From an uncultured Clostridia bacterium (GTDB taxonomy: Bacteria > Bacillota > Clostridia > Christensenellales > Aristaeellaceae): DNA of 7,708 nt. The stretch is from positions 1 through 7,708 of the forward strand of contig CAKUFB010000122.1 in NCBI GenBank assembly GCA_934647145.1. The letters are read 5' to 3'. The notes beneath the pieces were generated by a model that was not told the origin of the DNA, made no database searches, and saw only the letters and a list, made by a program, of their open reading frames with translations. Positions 6,136 through 7,708 of this stretch are shown one piece after another (position 1 is the first letter of the stretch; every line of letters starts with the position of its first letter). A program made the translations under genes and the position numbers.

Positions 6136-7083
6136 CGCCTTGGGAAGAGTCGGGTCGTCCTCTTCCTCCTCGTCGTCATCGTCGTCGTTATACTTGGGAT
6201 CGCGCAGACCCATATTGACCTGCGCGCCCTCGATGCGCGGGTTCAGGTAGCGGTCGAAGCAGCTCACGGCGTAGGATACCTGCATGAACAGCACGCCCGA
6301 CATGCCGACCAGCAGGTAGAACACGAGCATCACAATCCAGCCGTAGGGCACATAGTAGGCCACGAGCAGGGTGAGCGCCGGGGGCAGCACCGCGAAAAGC
6401 AGCGTGTACGGCAGGCGCGCCAGACCCATGATGAAGCTGTTGCGCACCAGCGTGCCGAACTTCATGTCGTAGGTTACCATCATCGGGAAGAGCAGCATGT
6501 TCACAATCCACCACAGCGCGCAGATGCACACCACCAGCGTGCGCGGAATGATCCAGAACACCGACTCCTGCGCCATCATGCCGTAGTAGCGGTAGCACAC
6601 GAACGTCACCGTCAGCGACAGGCCGTTGATCAGGCCGACCAGCAGCGTCTGCTTCCAGTTGTTCTTGATCGCGTCCTTGAAGTCGCTCATGACGAAGGAG
6701 TGCTGGTCGCGCGCCCAGTTGCGCAGCACGTAGGTCACGCCCGTCGTGCCGAAGGCCAGGATCATCAGGCAGGGAATCATGCCCAGCAGGTAGACGTTGA
6801 CGTAGGCCAGCAGCTCGTCTTTGGTCAGATTTACCTGGTTGATCAGCTCGCCCGCGTCGCTGTACACCGCGGCCGCGCCGTTGATCGCCATCAGGTTAAA
6901 GACCGTCCACAGGATCGCCGGCAGCGCAAACAGCAGATACAGCAGGTTCATTCCGATCAGGCCGCTGAAGCGGATGCGGAACATCGAGAAAAAGAGCTGT
7001 ACGCGGTTGGCAGGCAGCTGCTCCGGCGTGAAGTCGGCCTGACCGGCCTTTCCGTAGTAGAAGTTGTTCATCATTCCTGACAT
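6133..7083 (-). CDS. YesL/DUF624-like six-helix membrane protein with poly-acidic tail
   Basis: This 316-residue integral membrane protein has about six membrane helices, near 41-66, 92-118, 144-165, 176-203, 224-246 and 248-274. The first helix (GMNLLYLLFALPAILW) and the loop RDQHSFVMSDFKDAIKNNWK (125-144) look like the YesL/DUF624 family, whose members are common in Firmicutes and often sit near carbohydrate-uptake genes; their molecular role is not settled. It is longer than YesL itself (about 210 residues). The extra length includes a C-terminal tail with an unbroken run of twelve acidic residues bar the first Asn (NDDDDDEEEEDD, 299-310). An AGGAGG site lies 11 bases before the start. It is the first gene of the minus-strand cluster; 45 bases separate it from the spore-protein gene with no clear terminator between. 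Confidence 0.8.
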   Translation of the reverse strand: MSGMMNNFYYGKAGQADFTPEQLPANRVQLFFSMFRIRFSGLIGMNLLYLLFALPAILWTVFNLMAINGAAAVYSDAGELINQVNLTKDELLAYVNVYLLGMIPCLMILAFGTTGVTYVLRNWARDQHSFVMSDFKDAIKNNWKQTLLVGLINGLSLTVTFVCYRYYGMMAQESVFWIIPRTLVVCICALWWIVNMLLFPMMVTYDMKFGTLVRNSFIMGLARLPYTLLFAVLPPALTLLVAYYVPYGWIVMLVFYLLVGMSGVLFMQVSYAVSCFDRYLNPRIEGAQVNMGLRDPKYNDDDDDEEEEDDPTLPKA

Positions 7084-7117
7084 GACAAAAGTTTCCTCCT
7101 TCGTCTCCCATTAGATA

Positions 7118-7151
7118 TGTATAGTTTACCACACTTTCCCCAAAAGGGGAA
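7118..7151 (-). promoter_or_regulatory. possible promoter and palindrome before the membrane-protein gene
   Basis: On the minus strand TATACA (7118-7123) is a good -10 match. A weak -35 (TTTTGG at 7140-7145, 16-base spacer, or CTTTTG one base further) lies inside a perfect palindrome, TTCCCC-4-GGGGAA (7136-7151). A palindrome over a -35 could be an operator, or the hairpin could end transcription from upstream. The 7100-7140 stretch is AT-rich against GC-rich surroundings, as expected of a promoter. The -35 match is poor. Confidence 0.35.
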
Positions 7152-7193
7152 CCGTCTTTCCGCCCGAAACACAAGTTTTTCCTTTTTGACACA

Positions 7194-7223
7194 CCGGGCA
7201 GGGCCCGGACCCACTTGCTGCCG
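7194..7223. repeat. 30-bp hairpin-plus-tail repeat, partial copy of the 93-bp unit
   Basis: CCGGGC-AGG-GCCCGG (7194-7208) forms a 6-bp hairpin and is followed by a tail ending CACTTGCTGCCG. It abuts the first full 93-bp unit, whose first 30 bases have the same plan. The stems differ at two pairs, and both sides change together (outer C-G to G-C, third G-C to C-G). Confidence 0.7.
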
Positions 7224-7316
7224 GCCGGCAGTGCCGGCTTCCACCTGCTGCCGCCGAATATAACACGAATCTGTCGGCCACAGATTAGAGCCTCCAGATT
7301 CTTCGTTCGCGGAAAA
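7224..7316. repeat. 93-bp intergenic repeat, first full unit
   Basis: The unit has three parts: a hairpin GCCGGC-AGT-GCCGGC with a tail ending CACCTGCTGCCG (7224-7253); a short AT-rich link (7254-7266); and a long hairpin with 12-position arms (7267-7278 and 7290-7301) around an 11-base loop, followed by TTCGTTCGCGGAAAA. In the long stem ten pairs form. The two others are T-C and C-T on the plus strand but tandem G-A and A-G on the minus strand, which RNA tolerates well. No protein frame explains it. Confidence 0.7.
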
Positions 7317-7409
7317 CTCGGGGTGGTGCCCCACAAGCTGCTGCCGCTTGTTCTATCGACGAATTCGGGAACCATAAATTGAAGTTCCCGAATTCTTCGT
7401 TCGTGAAAG
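7317..7409. repeat. 93-bp intergenic repeat, second full unit
   Basis: This unit has the same order and length as the one before it: a GGGG-TGGTG-CCCC hairpin with a tail ending AAGCTGCTGCCG (7317-7346), a link (7347-7360), then a perfect 12-bp stem (7361-7372 with 7384-7395) around an 11-base loop, followed by TTCGTTCGTGAAAGA. The loop CATAAATTGAA matches the first unit's CACAGATTAGA at 7 of 11 positions, and the stem has changed on both arms while keeping pairing. The repeated TTCTTCGTTCG flank resembles short dispersed repeats common in some Clostridia; that comparison is from memory. Confidence 0.7.
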
Positions 7410-7595
7410 ATCCGAGGCGGAGTCTGGCTAGGACAGCGGGCGTCTCCCCAGTCCGCAGCCTGATCCGTTGCCTGCGGGCGGCGCCTCCCCAAGGGAGAAG
7501 ACGGGGTGAAAGCTCCGTACCGGGCGAGGACGGACGAGGGCGGAAGGCTGAACTTCCCATCCGCCTCCGCTCTCCCCCAGCGACGGTCGTTCTCC
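7410..7595. other. non-coding stretch with minor hairpins
   Basis: I see no credible gene here; the frames that cross it lack ribosome binding sites and run through repeats. Inverted pairs are CCGCAG/CTGCGG (7453-7458 with 7472-7477), CTCCC/GGGAG (7485-7489 with 7493-7497), CGTCT/AGACG (7441-7445 with 7499-7503) enclosing both, and GGAAG/CTTCC (7542-7546 with 7553-7557). The nested set at 7441-7503 could fold as one branched structure. Chance pairing is a real alternative in DNA this GC-rich. Confidence 0.4.
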
Positions 7596-7666
7596 CGGGC
7601 GGCCGCAGCCGCCCGTTCAATGCGATTCCCTTCAGGGAATCGCTTCCTTGCAGGCCGACAGGCCTG
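7596..7666. repeat. three consecutive hairpins with 4-base NNCA loops
   Basis: Three perfect palindromes follow one another with 6- and 7-base spacers: an 8-bp stem 7596-7603/7608-7615 with loop CGCA, a 9-bp stem 7622-7630/7635-7643 with loop TTCA, and a 6-bp stem 7651-7656/7661-7666 with loop GACA. The stem sequences are unrelated, yet all loops are 4 bases and end in CA on the plus strand (start with TG on the minus strand). No T-run follows any of them on either strand, so they are not ordinary terminators. From 7667 to the window end I see nothing further. Confidence 0.6.
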
Positions 7667-7708
7667 TGGGTGGGGTGCGGGGAGGCGCGCGCCGTTCAGG
7701 CCGCCCTC

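Noticed and set aside
4137..6218. 693-codon open frame on the plus strand, the longest in the window
   Set aside because: It lies opposite hslO, the methyltransferase and the spore-protein gene, all of which have clear family motifs and ribosome binding sites. Its product is rich in Arg, His, Ala and Gln with no domain, as expected of an antisense frame in GC-rich DNA.
5851..7080. 409-codon plus-strand frame
   Set aside because: It is antisense to the spore-protein and membrane-protein genes. The translation is a His/Gln/Arg-rich run with no motif and no credible start signal.
7185..7190. TTGACA on the plus strand as a -35 element
   Set aside because: The 16-18 bases downstream lead into GC-rich hairpin sequence with no -10-like TATAAT.
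7194..7409. CRISPR array
   Set aside because: The repeats abut directly or at 93-bp spacing, the copies diverge strongly, there are no unique spacers of constant length and no cas gene is in the window.
6896..7620. Minus-strand frames of 198, 87 and 111 codons upstream of the membrane-protein gene
   Set aside because: They run through the 93-bp repeats or into the membrane-protein gene in another frame, lack ribosome binding sites and show no domain. The repeated peptide ERRI comes from the DNA repeat.

Overview
The window looks like chromosomal DNA of a high-GC, endospore-forming member of the Clostridia (Firmicutes). Three things point that way: an alpha/beta-type small acid-soluble spore protein, strong AGGAGG-type ribosome binding sites before nearly every gene, and an Hsp33/YqeM-like/YesL-like gene set typical of that group. 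I cannot name a genus. Coding DNA is very GC-rich (positions 2281-2340 are about 73% GC by hand count). The first 360 bases are only about 52% GC.

All seven credible genes lie on the minus strand and read from right to left. In transcription order they are: a six-helix YesL/DUF624-like membrane protein with a poly-acidic tail; a spore DNA-binding protein; a class I SAM methyltransferase; the redox-regulated chaperone Hsp33 (hslO); a TPR-rich protein; a HEAT-like repeat protein that overlaps it by 14 bases; and a zinc-ribbon/membrane/TPR/chitobiase-C-like protein. Gaps are short (26 to 45 bases, or overlaps). The only strong intrinsic terminator follows the last gene, at 418-451. The genes from the methyltransferase to the zinc-ribbon protein look like one operon. 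The first two may be co-transcribed with it or may have their own signals.

The two flanks hold no credible protein gene but are not featureless. Positions 1-410 have a dense set of nested inverted repeats, three copies of an AATGAA-type motif and a marked A excess on the plus strand. I read this as part of a large structured RNA whose 5' end lies outside the window. Positions 7190-7670 hold a 93-bp tandem repeat whose hairpin stems differ between copies by base-pair-preserving double changes, followed by more hairpins, three of which have 4-base loops of the form NNCA. These two flanks are the parts of the window least explained by known gene families.

How the genes work together is mostly inference. 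The chaperone, the two helical-repeat scaffold proteins and the membrane-anchored zinc-ribbon protein suggest a protein-quality or envelope-stress module in a spore former. Nothing in the sequence proves a shared function.
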